64,000 nt of DNA from Torymus aiolomorphi (Eukaryota; Arthropoda; Insecta; Hymenoptera; Torymidae): positions 71,546,022 to 71,610,021 of the forward strand of contig CM070877.1 in the NCBI GenBank assembly GCA_036365515.1. Direction: 5' to 3'. Of this stretch, positions 31,378 through 41,749 are shown in pieces. A program made the translations under genes and the position numbers. Numbering within the stretch: position 1 is the first letter of the stretch; each line of letters opens with the position of its first letter. A model generated the notes under the pieces. That model worked only from the letters and a program-made list of their open reading frames with translations, was not told the DNA's origin and made no database searches.

Positions 31378-34300
31378 ATGGCAAATAACGGAGATAATCA
31401 ACAAAATCTTACGGTAGAACAATTTAAATTGCGACTTACGATATGGCGCGACGCGATCCCCATATATGAAGGAGGTACAAGACTCCTTTCGCACTTTATA
31501 CAAACGTGCGACAAATTCGTCGAAAATGTGGCGACTGCAGATAATGCAATAAACGAGGCATTATTCGCATTAATCAAATCAAAGATTCGCGGTGAAGAGC
31601 TAGACCTAATAATAGTGGCAAATAACCCGGCTACATATGCCGCATGTAAAACGCTCTTAGTTAATAGATTTAGTGACCCAAGTTCGGAGGAGTTACTATT
31701 TAACAGACTAAGTGTATGTTATCAATTGATAAATCAGTCTTACGAAAAATACGCGGACGAAATCAAAAGCAGGCTAAATAAATTGAAGGAACACATACAG
31801 TTAAATAATCGAGATGCTAATGTTATAAGTATTAAAAATACATTTTATGAAAACGTAGCCAAAAGTAATTTTATAAATGGTATTAAAGAGCCGTACCATT
31901 CTTACTTGCTACATTTTAATTTAGACGACGTTGAGGCATGTATAATAAAATGCCGTAAATACGACAACCATGAACAACAAAGTGCTTTCCTCAATTTTGC
32001 ACGACAACGTTATAACAAACCTAAGCCCAACGTATTCGGTACAATCAATGCTAAAAGTACAAACCCATTTGCGACTAATAGTAATCCAAAAATTATTCAC
32101 CCTTCAAATAATTTACCAAGTACTTCAAGAAATGTAAATCCATTTTATTTGCAACCGACACCCGCATTTGCACAAACACAACCTGGATTTATCCCCACAA
32201 ATTATCGTAATAACAATTTTGGTCAAAATAATAATAATCTGCCAAGACAACAAAATTACCAACCAACACCAATGCCAGTCAGTACAAGAAATACTAACAA
32301 ACAAGGCGTTAATCCAACAAATAGATCGAAGAATTCACCAGCACAAAATAACTTTAAGCCAAGAACGAACTTCTTTAGAAGCACAGGACCAGCAAACTTT
32401 ATCACTGAAGAGTTGCATCATCAACAAGAACAAGGAGAAGAAGAAATAGTCGATTATCAAAATGACTCACCTATGCAAGACCATGAAGAATTTAATCAAG
32501 AAAACGACGAGAGTAATAATTGCCAAAATTTTCAAGCTCCCCAATACAACAGAAATAACGTGATAAATTTAAATTCGATTAGCAATTCATCCGAATTACC
32601 ACACTTAATAACGACAAATCCACATCTTCAAATTCTCATCGATTCTGGAGCCTCATCATCCATTATCAATCCAGAAATTGCATATAAACTATTTTCAAAA
32701 TTCATATTTCCTTACGAATTCGAAATTAAATCGGTGCACAAAACGACGAAAGGTAGACATGCGCTTACCTTTCCTATATTACGTAAATACGGTGACGACT
32801 CACCTATAACTTTCTTAATAGCAACATGGCACTATACGTACGATTGTTTAATCGGATATAAGGATTTGCAGAATTTGGAAGCGAATATTAATTACAAAAC
32901 TCAAATTTTTAGCACATCTAAGTTTGAAATAAATTACTTTAAAAATATACCCGACGATCATCAGAATATTAAAGTGAATCATCATCAAGGAGTAGAATTA
33001 CCGATAAGAACTGATCACATGAACGAAGAAGAAAGATATAAAATTACATCACTATGCCAGAAGTACAAAGACTGTTTCTACAATGAAAATAAAAAATTAT
33101 CAGCGACTTCTGCGGTTTCACAGAATATAAGAACAAAGGACGATCACCCTATCTATGTAAAGAGTTTTAGATACCCATACCATCTAAAAGAAGAAATTCA
33201 AACTCAAATCAGAAAACTGTTAGACGAAGAAATTATTCAACCAAGCAACTCACTCTACTCATCCCCCGTATGGATAGTTCCGAAGAAAGAAGATGCAAGT
33301 GGAAGAAAAAAATGGAGAATGGTAATTGATTATCGTAAATTAAACGACAACACCATCGAAGACAAATATCCATTACCTAGAATGGACGACATTCTAGAAA
33401 ATCTGGGCAAATGTTCTTACTTTAGTACATTAGATTTAGCACAAGGTTTCCACCCAATACCCGTCAACAAAGATTCAATTGAAAAGACAGCGTTTACCGT
33501 AGAAAACGGACACTATGAATATGTCAGAATGCCTTTTGGTTTAAAAAACGCTCCGGCTACTTTTCAACGTCTGATGGATAGAATTTTAATGAAATATCTA
33601 CATAAATTCTGGTTCGTTTACATGGATGATATAGTAATATTTTCGAAATCACTGCAAGAACATTTACAACATCTGAAGCTAATATTCGAAGAACTAGAGA
33701 AATATGGTTTAAAAATTCAATTAGATAAGAGTGAATTTCTAAGGAAAGAAGTTCCATTTTTAGGCCATATAATAACAGCAGACGGAATCAAGCCAAATCC
33801 CGATAAGATCAAAGCAATTCTAAAATATCCGATACCTAAAACCCAAAAAGAAGTTAGAATATTTTTAGGACTAACCGGCTTTTACAGAAAGTTCATAAAA
33901 AATTACGCAAAAATAGCGAAACCAATGACAAAAGCACTCAAGGAAAAAGAAAAAATAGATCCAGAAGATAAAGACTATAAAGAAGCGTTCGAGAAACTCA
34001 AAGAATTGATCACTAACGCACCAGTGCTCGTCTACCCAGACTTCACCAAACTATTTACTATCACAACCGACGCCTCAAACTTAGCAATAGGTGCAGTTTT
34101 ATCCCAAGAACAACATCTTATCTCGTGTTATTCACGAACATTAAACTCAGCAGAACAAAGCTATCCGGCGATAGAGAAAGAATTACTGGCAATAGTGGAA
34201 GCACGTAGACAATTTAGACCATATATCTATGGTAAGAAATTTACGATTGAAACAGATCATAAGCCATTAACCTGGCTCTATTCTTTAAAAACGCCTAACG

Positions 34301-34971
34301 CTAGACTGATTAGATGGAGACTAAGATTAGAAGAATATGATTACATAATAAAATACAAAAAGGGTTCTGAAAATTATGTCGCCGACGCACTGAGTCGAAT
34401 TGAAATTAATGCTAATAAGTGCCGACAGATGTATGAAAAGAATTTTTTATGTCAACAAATTATAACGGAAAGAGTCAAACCGATTATCATTTCAATTAGT
34501 CCACCTTTAATACTGACATACAAATTATCTGAAAATTTAACGCTAGTATCGAGTAATTATCCGATCAAGGTTAAACATGATAATGACCAATTGATGATCC
34601 AAGGAACATATGAAATACAAGGAAATGATGTACAAGTACAGGGATGCCGACTTGACGAAAATCTTGGTGAAATGGAACAATCCAGCCTAATTTCACCTTT
34701 AGTTATCAAAGACCACCAGTTGAATTTCGAACCTCTAAAAACTTTGACATCACCTACACTAAATATGCCAGTTTCTAATCAAGTTAGAACCGAATTCGTC
34801 CTGTCTACAAGTTCAATTATATTAGTATTGTTGTTCATAACGATTACATCGATTTACTTAATATACAAAATAAAAGTCAAGAAACAACGGCCGCAACTTA
34901 CCAAAAAATCCAAAGATAAGGATATCAAAGACGAGGACGTCATTGAACTTGGCCATGGAGGAGTTATATGA
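31378..34971 (+). CDS. pol: Gag-Pol fused in frame to an Env C-terminus
   Basis: An uninterrupted ORF of 1197 codons begins at the first ATG after the leader. Residues ~1-230 are a Gag capsid region and ~230-400 an Asn/Gln/Pro-rich linker with no zinc knuckle. The protease motif ILIDSGASSS lies near 420. The reverse transcriptase follows, with FSTLDLAQGFH, MPFGLKNAPATFQRL and the YMDDIVIF box near 746. RNase H comes next (TTDASNLAIGAVLSQ near 897, TDHKPLTWLYS near 960, VADALSRIE near 1005). No integrase follows. Instead, residues ~1012-1197 look like the end of an envelope protein: a hydrophobic segment at ~1146-1164 (SIILVLLFITITSIYLIY), then a basic cytoplasmic tail whose stop lies inside the right LTR. 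The simplest reading is one in-frame deletion removing integrase and most of env. Such an element could only move with help. Confidence 0.88.
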   Translation: MANNGDNQQNLTVEQFKLRLTIWRDAIPIYEGGTRLLSHFIQTCDKFVENVATADNAINEALFALIKSKIRGEELDLIIVANNPATYAACKTLLVNRFSDPSSEELLFNRLSVCYQLINQSYEKYADEIKSRLNKLKEHIQLNNRDANVISIKNTFYENVAKSNFINGIKEPYHSYLLHFNLDDVEACIIKCRKYDNHEQQSAFLNFARQRYNKPKPNVFGTINAKSTNPFATNSNPKIIHPSNNLPSTSRNVNPFYLQPTPAFAQTQPGFIPTNYRNNNFGQNNNNLPRQQNYQPTPMPVSTRNTNKQGVNPTNRSKNSPAQNNFKPRTNFFRSTGPANFITEELHHQQEQGEEEIVDYQNDSPMQDHEEFNQENDESNNCQNFQAPQYNRNNVINLNSISNSSELPHLITTNPHLQILIDSGASSSIINPEIAYKLFSKFIFPYEFEIKSVHKTTKGRHALTFPILRKYGDDSPITFLIATWHYTYDCLIGYKDLQNLEANINYKTQIFSTSKFEINYFKNIPDDHQNIKVNHHQGVELPIRTDHMNEEERYKITSLCQKYKDCFYNENKKLSATSAVSQNIRTKDDHPIYVKSFRYPYHLKEEIQTQIRKLLDEEIIQPSNSLYSSPVWIVPKKEDASGRKKWRMVIDYRKLNDNTIEDKYPLPRMDDILENLGKCSYFSTLDLAQGFHPIPVNKDSIEKTAFTVENGHYEYVRMPFGLKNAPATFQRLMDRILMKYLHKFWFVYMDDIVIFSKSLQEHLQHLKLIFEELEKYGLKIQLDKSEFLRKEVPFLGHIITADGIKPNPDKIKAILKYPIPKTQKEVRIFLGLTGFYRKFIKNYAKIAKPMTKALKEKEKIDPEDKDYKEAFEKLKELITNAPVLVYPDFTKLFTITTDASNLAIGAVLSQEQHLISCYSRTLNSAEQSYPAIEKELLAIVEARRQFRPYIYGKKFTIETDHKPLTWLYSLKTPNARLIRWRLRLEEYDYIIKYKKGSENYVADALSRIEINANKCRQMYEKNFLCQQIITERVKPIIISISPPLILTYKLSENLTLVSSNYPIKVKHDNDQLMIQGTYEIQGNDVQVQGCRLDENLGEMEQSSLISPLVIKDHQLNFEPLKTLTSPTLNMPVSNQVRTEFVLSTSSIILVLLFITITSIYLIYKIKVKKQRPQLTKKSKDKDIKDEDVIELGHGGVI

Positions 34972-35295
34972 GTCACAACATAGGTACTTAGACGCATCGG
35001 CCAGCCAGCCTCGTTATCGCTCCGAATGGAATCTGCATGGACAAAGAGAAGCCAGAAGACAATGAAGATGCAATATATACTTTTCATATATACTTTATAC
35101 ATATACTCTCTTTATACTCTCTTACTGTACTTCGCATCGACGATCGCCAGTCTCTGTCGGGCATCCAACCTGTAACGACGTTTTAATAAATCATTATTCT
35201 AATCAACACCCTTTGTTCGATTACTTACTTTGGCGAGTGTTACCTGTGTGTGTGTTACCTTTCCTTGGTGATCCACCGGGGCTTGCCATATAACT
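34962..35295 (+). repeat. 3' LTR of env-type Gypsy
   Basis: It starts directly after the purine-rich GGCCATGGAGG (polypurine tract) and ends ATAACT, followed by TGCG. It has 4 extra bases (TTAC duplication near 35222) relative to the left copy. Confidence 0.92.
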
Positions 35296-35938
35296 TGCGC
35301 GCCTGCCCCGGCGTTCTGCACGACGGCGGCGACGACGACAACTTGGTGTTGACGCAGCGTGCGTCAAGGATGGCGAGACGAATGAAGCTCTCACAAGATG
35401 TGCGGAGCCTCCAGCGGCTGTACTCTCCGTGGCGGCAGGTACACAACACGACACCGGAGGAGGTTAGGTTCATCTGCTCCCTCAGATCCAGAGTATCAGT
35501 GCATCTAGGTAGGATCAGTGATTTACTCTTGTTACCTTCTGATCTTATACCAATCTTCAGTCTTGTGTTTTTGCAGGTCACAAGTAGACGAACGGCGGGG
35601 CTGATGTGGAGCACATTCTCTCCAGGTGCAGCTGTTCACCCAGAGGAGTCCGTTGCTTCCATGCAGTTCCGCCTTCTTCTAGTGTGTGAGCATCCAGCGG
35701 CATTTCTTAATGGAAAAGAAGTTAGATATTGTTCCTCCTTATTGTTTCTGATGCACCTACTTCCTCATCTTTACCTATTCACAGGTGTGAGCAGCAGAAG
35801 TACATACACAGAGTCGACAACGGAGCCAGTGGCGCTCCTGCGCCACATACTCCTGGCATCTAATATATTTTGTATCCTGTTTCTCTTTTCTATCGCATGT
35901 GTCGTTTCGAAAGTGTCCTTTTCTTTATAACATAAATT

Positions 35939-36214
35939 CTATTTTCCTTCTTTCAGGTTCACATCAGCAGCCGCCTCCACACATGTCAAGATACCAGTGC
36001 GCAGTGAGTACAGCTCACCTACTCCGCAACAGCACGTACCAGCATAAGGGATGGCAGGAACATCGTCATCTTCATCAGGAGCAGGGCATGGTTTCAGCAC
36101 GAGGAGCTCGCAATGCTCCTCTACAAGGTTGCCGTCTTCGCTACAATAGTAGACTTTACAGGTAACAGTGTTAGTTAGGGTTTCGTATGGGTTGCTTGGG
36201 CCCTCTTCTGTCAA
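35939..36214 (-). CDS. Cysteine-rich LTR ORF, second copy
   Basis: Same 91-codon frame as 14943-15218. By eye three residues differ: one Cys is now Tyr, one Ser is now Gly, and an in-frame Asn/Ser-type difference is possible. The frame has stayed open in both LTRs, but since LTRs are made identical at insertion this shows only recent shared origin, not selection. Confidence 0.3.
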   Translation of the reverse strand: MTEEGPSNPYETLTNTVTCKVYYCSEDGNLVEEHCELLVLKPCPAPDEDDDVPAIPYAGTCCCGVGELYSLRTGILTCVEAAADVNLKEGK

Positions 36215-36338
36215 GCATTCATTTTCTTGAGTTAGGTTTATCTATTCTGGATGGTTAGCCAAAAACGAGCCCTTACAGCCACAGCTGGGGTTTTCCGTAT
36301 TTTTCTGTCACTAATTGTAATGCTCAAAAACGAGCGTT

Positions 36339-36341
<3 letters not shown>

Positions 36342-36377
<36 letters not shown>

Positions 36378-36721
36378 ATCCTGGGATCCTTTTGAGGATT
36401 TCATAAAGGTTTTCTACAATAGTAGTGACACAAATATAAACATTGTTATAAACAATCAGGAAACAAGCGTGTGACTAAAGAAATAATGACCCTAAGGTTA
36501 TTGACTAACACCACGACGCCTGCGGCGCCCGCTTTTACGGAAAAATATTACGGAATTTCCGAAATTGATGTATTAACACACTATTGTGGACGCCGCAAAA
36601 AAATCCTCAAAATGCTAAGCGGGTACGGACGACTTTTGAGGATGCTCCTCAAAATGCTAAAAAATCCTCAAAAGTCGGTATTTTTGCCGAATATAATCCT
36701 CAAAATGCTGTAGAGCTATAT

Positions 36722-36764
<43 letters not shown>

Positions 36765-36769
36765 TATAT
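36342..36769. other. TA microsatellite and short spacer, no gene
   Basis: (TA)n occupies 36342-36372. The rest is a spacer with three copies of TCCTCAAAATGCT (about 36604, 36647 and 36707) and, at 36726-36769, TG/TA/CA dinucleotide runs that lead into the Sola element's TSD. Confidence 0.6.
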
Positions 36770-36773
36770 ATAC

Positions 36774-39700
36774 GGCCGAATCCATCTCAAATCAGACAGC
36801 CCGCGTATGCCTATTTCACCTATCATGTTGAAATAAAAATATTTATGTTCTACTCGAAAAAATATTTTACACGTGTTTTTTTATTTTTTTGTTTCATCAA
36901 AATTTCATGCGTTCAGCGATGCCGAAAAATTCCGAGAAAATTCTTTCATTGAGAAAAAAAATTTTCAATGTGATTTTCAGACTGCTATTGTTTCAGCAGT
37001 TTTTCGAGCTTTTAAACGTGTAACACACAATTTCACTCAGTTTTGAGCCCTCTTTAACGGCCTTAATGTCATTTTCAAAAAAATAAAAAATCCACGAGCT
37101 ATGCACTTTTTACTGAAAAATTCATTTTTTAGGGAAGTGCCTTTTTCTCGAAAACCCCATGTTTTTTTTGCACAATTTTTGTTGTCGTGATAGAGGACGG
37201 TAATGCCTAGCTAGACGTATTTGTGAGATTCGGTACTTTTTCCCTGGGATAGCGATAACTAATGAGATAACACACAAACAAATTTTTCACGCCTAATGCT
37301 TATATATAGTCAATGATATTAGAGTCAATGTAAAGGTATTTGTCTTTGTGTGTATGTAATATACAGGTACACATAACTATGTATTTATTTGTTATTTGCG
37401 TCTTTTTGATTTTTTATTTTTATACCTTTTTTCATTTGTATACCTATTTTACTACCTTTGTTTTTCTGCTTCATTGTTCTTAATTCAGTAAGCGGACGAT
37501 CAGCGGTCTTTGCTGTCAAACAATGTATTTTATCGTCACATGTTTTTTTAACCCATATATGAGTTTTTTGAATTCCAGGATACTTTGGAGTTGTAAGCCA
37601 ATCAATATTTTTTTCTTTTCTGAATTGTTCTATTTCAGCATCTTGTAAATGTATTATTTTAATAGCATCAGTATATTTTTGAACATGTATTGCAAAATCA
37701 TTTGCGTTTTGAATAGCTTCTTCAAGGGGCTCTCGAAGATTATGCGAAGTAGCATAATGCTTTATAAGTCCACCCACACCATCTACAGCTCCTTTGCCGT
37801 GCCCAGTAGCAGAGAACAACCATTTTATATCACACGGTGCTCGTTTTAGTTCATCTAATTGAAAGCGATTTTTAAAGTGACTCGCAGCGCCGTCTGATAC
37901 GATGGTAATTTTTTTAATTGAATCACAACAATTTTCTTTCAAGAATTTTATAATTTTTTGTACTGCTAGCAAAGCATACGCTGAATCATGTTTTCGGTCA
38001 TCACTTATAACTGCGAAACTTTGTGTCGAATCCCCTTGATAAGAGACTGCTGTGAAAATAGAAATTTGATCATTAACCCAATGATTTCCTTGAACAGCTT
38101 TATTATGAATCACAGCCCAGTTTTCAGCGAAGTCTATTTGAAGAACTAAATGATGTGAGTCTTTTTTAGCACTTTCTCTTTCTGTTTTTATAGCTTTGCG
38201 TTGTATATTTTTTACATACATGTGAGTACTAACCCTCATGGTCCAAACCGAAAGTTCATCTTTAAAAGCAGAAATTGATAGTGTCTTTTTAATCAGGTTT
38301 CCATTATCCCACAAAGCATATGTAATTTCTTCTGTGCCTTCTACATCTTGCAGTTTTAAAACATGAAACGTAATTCCCTTAATCCCTGGACATAGTTTAC
38401 ATTCTTGTAAATAACATAAATCAGATGGCTCAGAACACATTGTTGCATTTATTATTTGTGACCGACTTTCATCCAACTCTGTGACGTTACTCCCTCTAAA
38501 ATTAATTAAGCTCGTTAGAAATAAATCATAATTTGCGCAATAGATACAGAGACAAACTTCTTTGATGGGGCTAAGTAAGACATACTTTGGTCGCAAACTA
38601 TAAAATTTCGATTTTCCAATTCTCAATTCTGGATAATCATTTTTAAATACTTTATACGTCTCTTTTAAACTTCGAGTAAGAAAACGCTTAACTTTTTTCT
38701 CTTTTTTTATTGTTAACTTTAATTGTAACAACGTCACATTTATTAGGACTTTGTCTTGAACAATTAAAATCATCGTTTAAATAATATTCCATAACAATTT
38801 TTTCCATGTTTTCATCAATCGGATGGCCTGAATATGCATCTGGTTCTGAATAAATTCCTTTTTCTTTAACAAGATTTCTCGATTTGTTGATCATATACAT
38901 TGTTATTTCTGGAAATAAAGATAAAATTTCATGTTTTGTAAAGGATGAAGGTAGCAAAGTCAGAATTTTTATTTTTTCTGATACCGTAGAACACTTTTGC
39001 AAGGCTAGACCAAGATTTTGTATCCATTCTGTACAATGGCATACAGTTGATTCATTTGCTGTTATAGAAACGTCATAAACATTGTTCAACTTCACATCAA
39101 GGGTATTAGACAATGTTGAAAGTATTTTTTTTTCTTCTTTGTTACGTAATTTTCAATTGATTTTTCATGTATAAGATTTTTTCTTTTAAGAGGCGATACA
39201 GAACCTAAGAAAGATGTACTTATTTCATTATTAAATTCTTCAATGCGTTCTGGAGTACTTGGTAAAAAATCTTCATCTCTATCAACTACGTTATCGGTAA
39301 CTTCATTATCCGTTATAAATTCATTGCCAGTACTACTCACCAATTCTAAAGCACGATTGTAACAATGTTGACACAGATATGTAGAAGGTGTCAAAGGTAA
39401 ATGAGGATAGAGGTGCTTCAATGGATGAGCAAGATTCTCAAGTTGTTTTAAACGTACGGAACTAGATTTGTAAATAATTTGTTTGTGTTTGTCTAAAAGT
39501 CTGCACATTTGATTCTCTCTGTTGAGTAATATTGAGACATCGTAGTTGAGTTGATAAGGTGTAAATATGTAATAATTTTCCAAAAGATGATCGTTTTAAA
39601 TAAGACGAGATGTGTGATATATAGCAGAAACCGAACTTTTCTTTGTAAATGTTAAGTCAAACCATATCCATCTAGCGGACAAATGTACTAGTACATATAC

Positions 39701-40315
39701 TCCTATAAGTAGGCGCACGTACATGTATATTACATACGCACAAAGATAAATACCTTTACATTGACTCTAATATCATTGACTATATATAAGCGTTAAGCGT
39801 GAAAAATTTGTTTGTGTGTTATCTCATTAGTGATCGCTATCCCAGGGAAAAAGTACCGAATCTCACAAATACGTCTAGCTAGGCATTACCGTCCTCTATC
39901 ACGACAACAAAAATTGTGCAAAAAAAATGGGGTTTTCGAGAAAAAGGCACTTCTCTAAAAAATGAATTTTTCAGTAAAAAGTGCATAGCTCGTGGATTTT
40001 TTATTTTTTTTTGAAAATGACATTAAGGCCGTTAAAGAGGGCTCAAAACTGAGTGAAATTATGTGTTACACGTTTAAAAGCTTGAAAAACTGCTGAAACA
40101 ATAGCAGTCTGAAAATCACATTGAAAATTTTTTTTCTCAATGAAAGAATTTTCTCGGAATTTTTCGGTATCGCTGAACGCATGAAATTTTGATGAAACAA
40201 AAAAATAAAAAAACACGTGTAAAATATTTTTTCGAGTAGAACATAAATATTTTTATTTCAACATGATATGTGAATTAGGTATACGCGGGCTATCTGATTT
40301 GAGATGGATTCGGCC
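36774..40315 (-). mobile_element. Sola-like DNA transposon, complete reference copy
   Basis: The 3542-bp element has long terminal inverted repeats of about 540 bp: the left arm starts GGCCGAATCCATCTCAAATC and the right arm ends with the inverse. It is flanked by a perfect 4-bp duplication ATAC (36770-36773, 40316-40319). It contains one transposase gene on the minus strand. A 4-bp duplication plus a DDE-type transposase with SDGAASHFKNR and GHGKGAVDGVGG motifs matches what I know of the Sola superfamily. Partial copies are at 1-7110 and 56606-57902. Confidence 0.8.
37385..39583 (-). pseudogene. Sola-like transposase with two frameshifts
   Basis: The gene is spread over three minus-strand frames: 39583-39092, 39113-38688 and 38773-37385. 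The shifts are at A-runs near 39121-39131 and 38695-38705, so one protein of roughly 730 residues was probably encoded. The N-terminal part has a CxxC/H pattern (LCQHCYN) that may bind zinc. The middle is cysteine-rich (CLCIYCANYD, CKLCPG). The catalytic half reads LQIDFAENW (Asp), TIVSDGAASHFKNR (Asp) and SATGHGKGAVDGVGGLIKHYA. It would excise and insert the element by binding its inverted termini. The third acidic residue is not assigned with certainty. Confidence 0.75.
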
Positions 40316-40319
40316 ATAC

Positions 40320-41749
40320 ATATACACATACAGGGTGTTCTGAAAATGTTCCAGGAACTCTATAAAACCAGATAGAGCTCGAAATTCTAAGACCCACGTA
40401 TGTTCTCCGTTTTGCAATAAAAGACATAATTAACATGCTAGAGTCGATTAAAAATTGAGTAATCGGGCCAATCGGCGCGCGCTTGCAAGCCAGCGTGCAC
40501 TAGTGGGCGGAGCTTCGGCACTCGGGGACTGCCGGGTGTGAGAGGCGCTGGCCGAGAGAGCTGCGCCGGCGCCGCTGCGCGTCACGTGCTTATGTTTCCC
40601 TTCACGCGCGTACGTACACACATAATAGAGTAAGAGACCGTATTAGTATGCCCTTAAAGCAGACAACAGTCCGTATTAGTGAAACTTTTTAACTTACGAT
40701 TATTAACAAATAATACATCAAACAGTGTAATTTATGGGATAAATCTTCAGTTTACTGTTTCTTGCAATTGCCTTTCATTATTTTTAGAGTTAGAACTTTT
40801 TTCTTACATTGGAAATTGCAAAAGGGGCACACAAATACGGACAGACACACTAATAGGGACCACTAGCCTAGCCAACTCAAGTAAAAGATCGCTCTCCACT
40901 CGCTTTCGTGACGTGTCATAACTCATGTGCGTAAAGGCTGAAAAGCTGTTTCTACAATTTGAGAATAACATTACTCGTCTTACCCATTATTAAACTGTAT
41001 GCGATATTAAATACTTACGATATGATGACATAAAGAATTTCTTCATAGCTTAATGATACATCCGTTAGAAGGTTTTGTAAAGATGATAGGTCTCTATCAC
41101 AGAGGAAGCCTTACGCTATTAATTATTTTACAGCTTCATACGTTTCTCTGTAAAAGAAATGTATTCGAGTGCCCTTTTGTATTTTATTACAAGTACTCGA
41201 GCACCCTCATTATCTTACGGATTATTATTTAAAGTTTTAAAAGTATTCAATTAAATACTAGTGTACTTACGGTGAGCACATTTTTCTTTCGACGTGTACT
41301 TGCACTATCAATTTTGAAATGTAAATTTTTCGCAATTGACGTTTCACGAATGCCTGTTTTGTGTAAATAATCGTATCATAATTTATGCTATTCGTTTTTT
41401 AACTATCTAACGTTATTAAGGCGTATTCAAAAGATGTTTAAACAATGTTAGATTTACAAGAAAATAGAGAATTCGTAAACAGCAGTGCTAATCATCCATT
41501 CATCCGTTCATTCAAGAAATAAATTTCTGAAGAAAGGCAGATTTAAAAAAAAAAGTTTCTGCAAGCAGTTTATTTAAAAATGACTAACGTTTTTCACGTT
41601 AAAACTGCGATAATTAATTATGCAAAGTAATTCATCAATTTTTAGTTCTCGCGATCAATGAATTAATGAAATTGGAATATTATAAGCTGTAAAAATAAAA
41701 AATTAAAGCAAAATTGTAAACTCGGCACTATTTTTTTCAATACGTCAAA
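40320..41749. other. Unassigned region with one transposon-like end
   Basis: At 40331 CAGGGTGTTCTGAAAATGTTCC looks like a Tc1/mariner-type terminus, followed by a GC-rich block (40460-40600). I did not find its partner end. The remainder is AT-rich, with no supported gene; the short ORF at 40679 has no motif. Confidence 0.4.

Larger units (their letters stand above)
30780..35295 (+). mobile_element. Env-type (errantivirus-like) Gypsy element, recent, internally deleted
   Basis: LTRs of 330 and 334 bp begin AGTTATATGAGTCA and end ATAACT, as in the 17.6/Tom/297 branch of insect Gypsy elements. They are nearly identical apart from a 4-bp insertion in the right one, and the element is flanked by a TGCG duplication (30776-30779, 35296-35299). 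One ORF runs from the leader into the right LTR. Integrase and most of env are absent. It inserted into the 5' LTR of the giant Gypsy and is one of the youngest insertions here. Confidence 0.93.
13296..36341 (-). mobile_element. Giant Ty3/Gypsy retrotransposon (LTR ~2.05 kb) with nested insertions
   Basis: Both ends carry the same ~2.05-kb LTR (TGTAACGG...GCGTTACA). On the minus strand the order is 5' LTR, tRNA-Lys-type primer site, long leader, gag, zinc knuckles, protease, reverse transcriptase, RNase H, integrase, an extra ORF, polypurine tract and 3' LTR. Reverse transcriptase before integrase is the Gypsy order. Nested later insertions are a mariner (19376-20450), a TTAA MITE (24691-25368), a ~1.2-kb repeat (27065-28293) and an env-type Gypsy inside the 5' LTR (30780-35295). 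Without them the element is about 15.5 kb. Gag, pol and integrase carry stops, a frameshift and a lost catalytic residue. The LTRs are very similar by eye apart from a 15-17-bp deletion in the right copy near 30148. Confidence 0.92.
29788..36341 (-). repeat. 5' LTR of the giant Gypsy, split by another Gypsy
   Basis: 29788-30779 and 35296-36341 together match 13296-15345. The interruption is the env-type element 30780-35295 with its TGCG duplication. Relative to the other LTR there is a 15-17-bp deletion near 30148 and scattered substitutions. The intron-like modules and cysteine-rich frame described for the 3' LTR are also present here (35510-35957 and 35939-36214). Confidence 0.9.

Noticed and set aside
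40679..40921. Possible small host gene
   Set aside because: 80 codons, no motif, no sign of splice partners or promoter; not supported.
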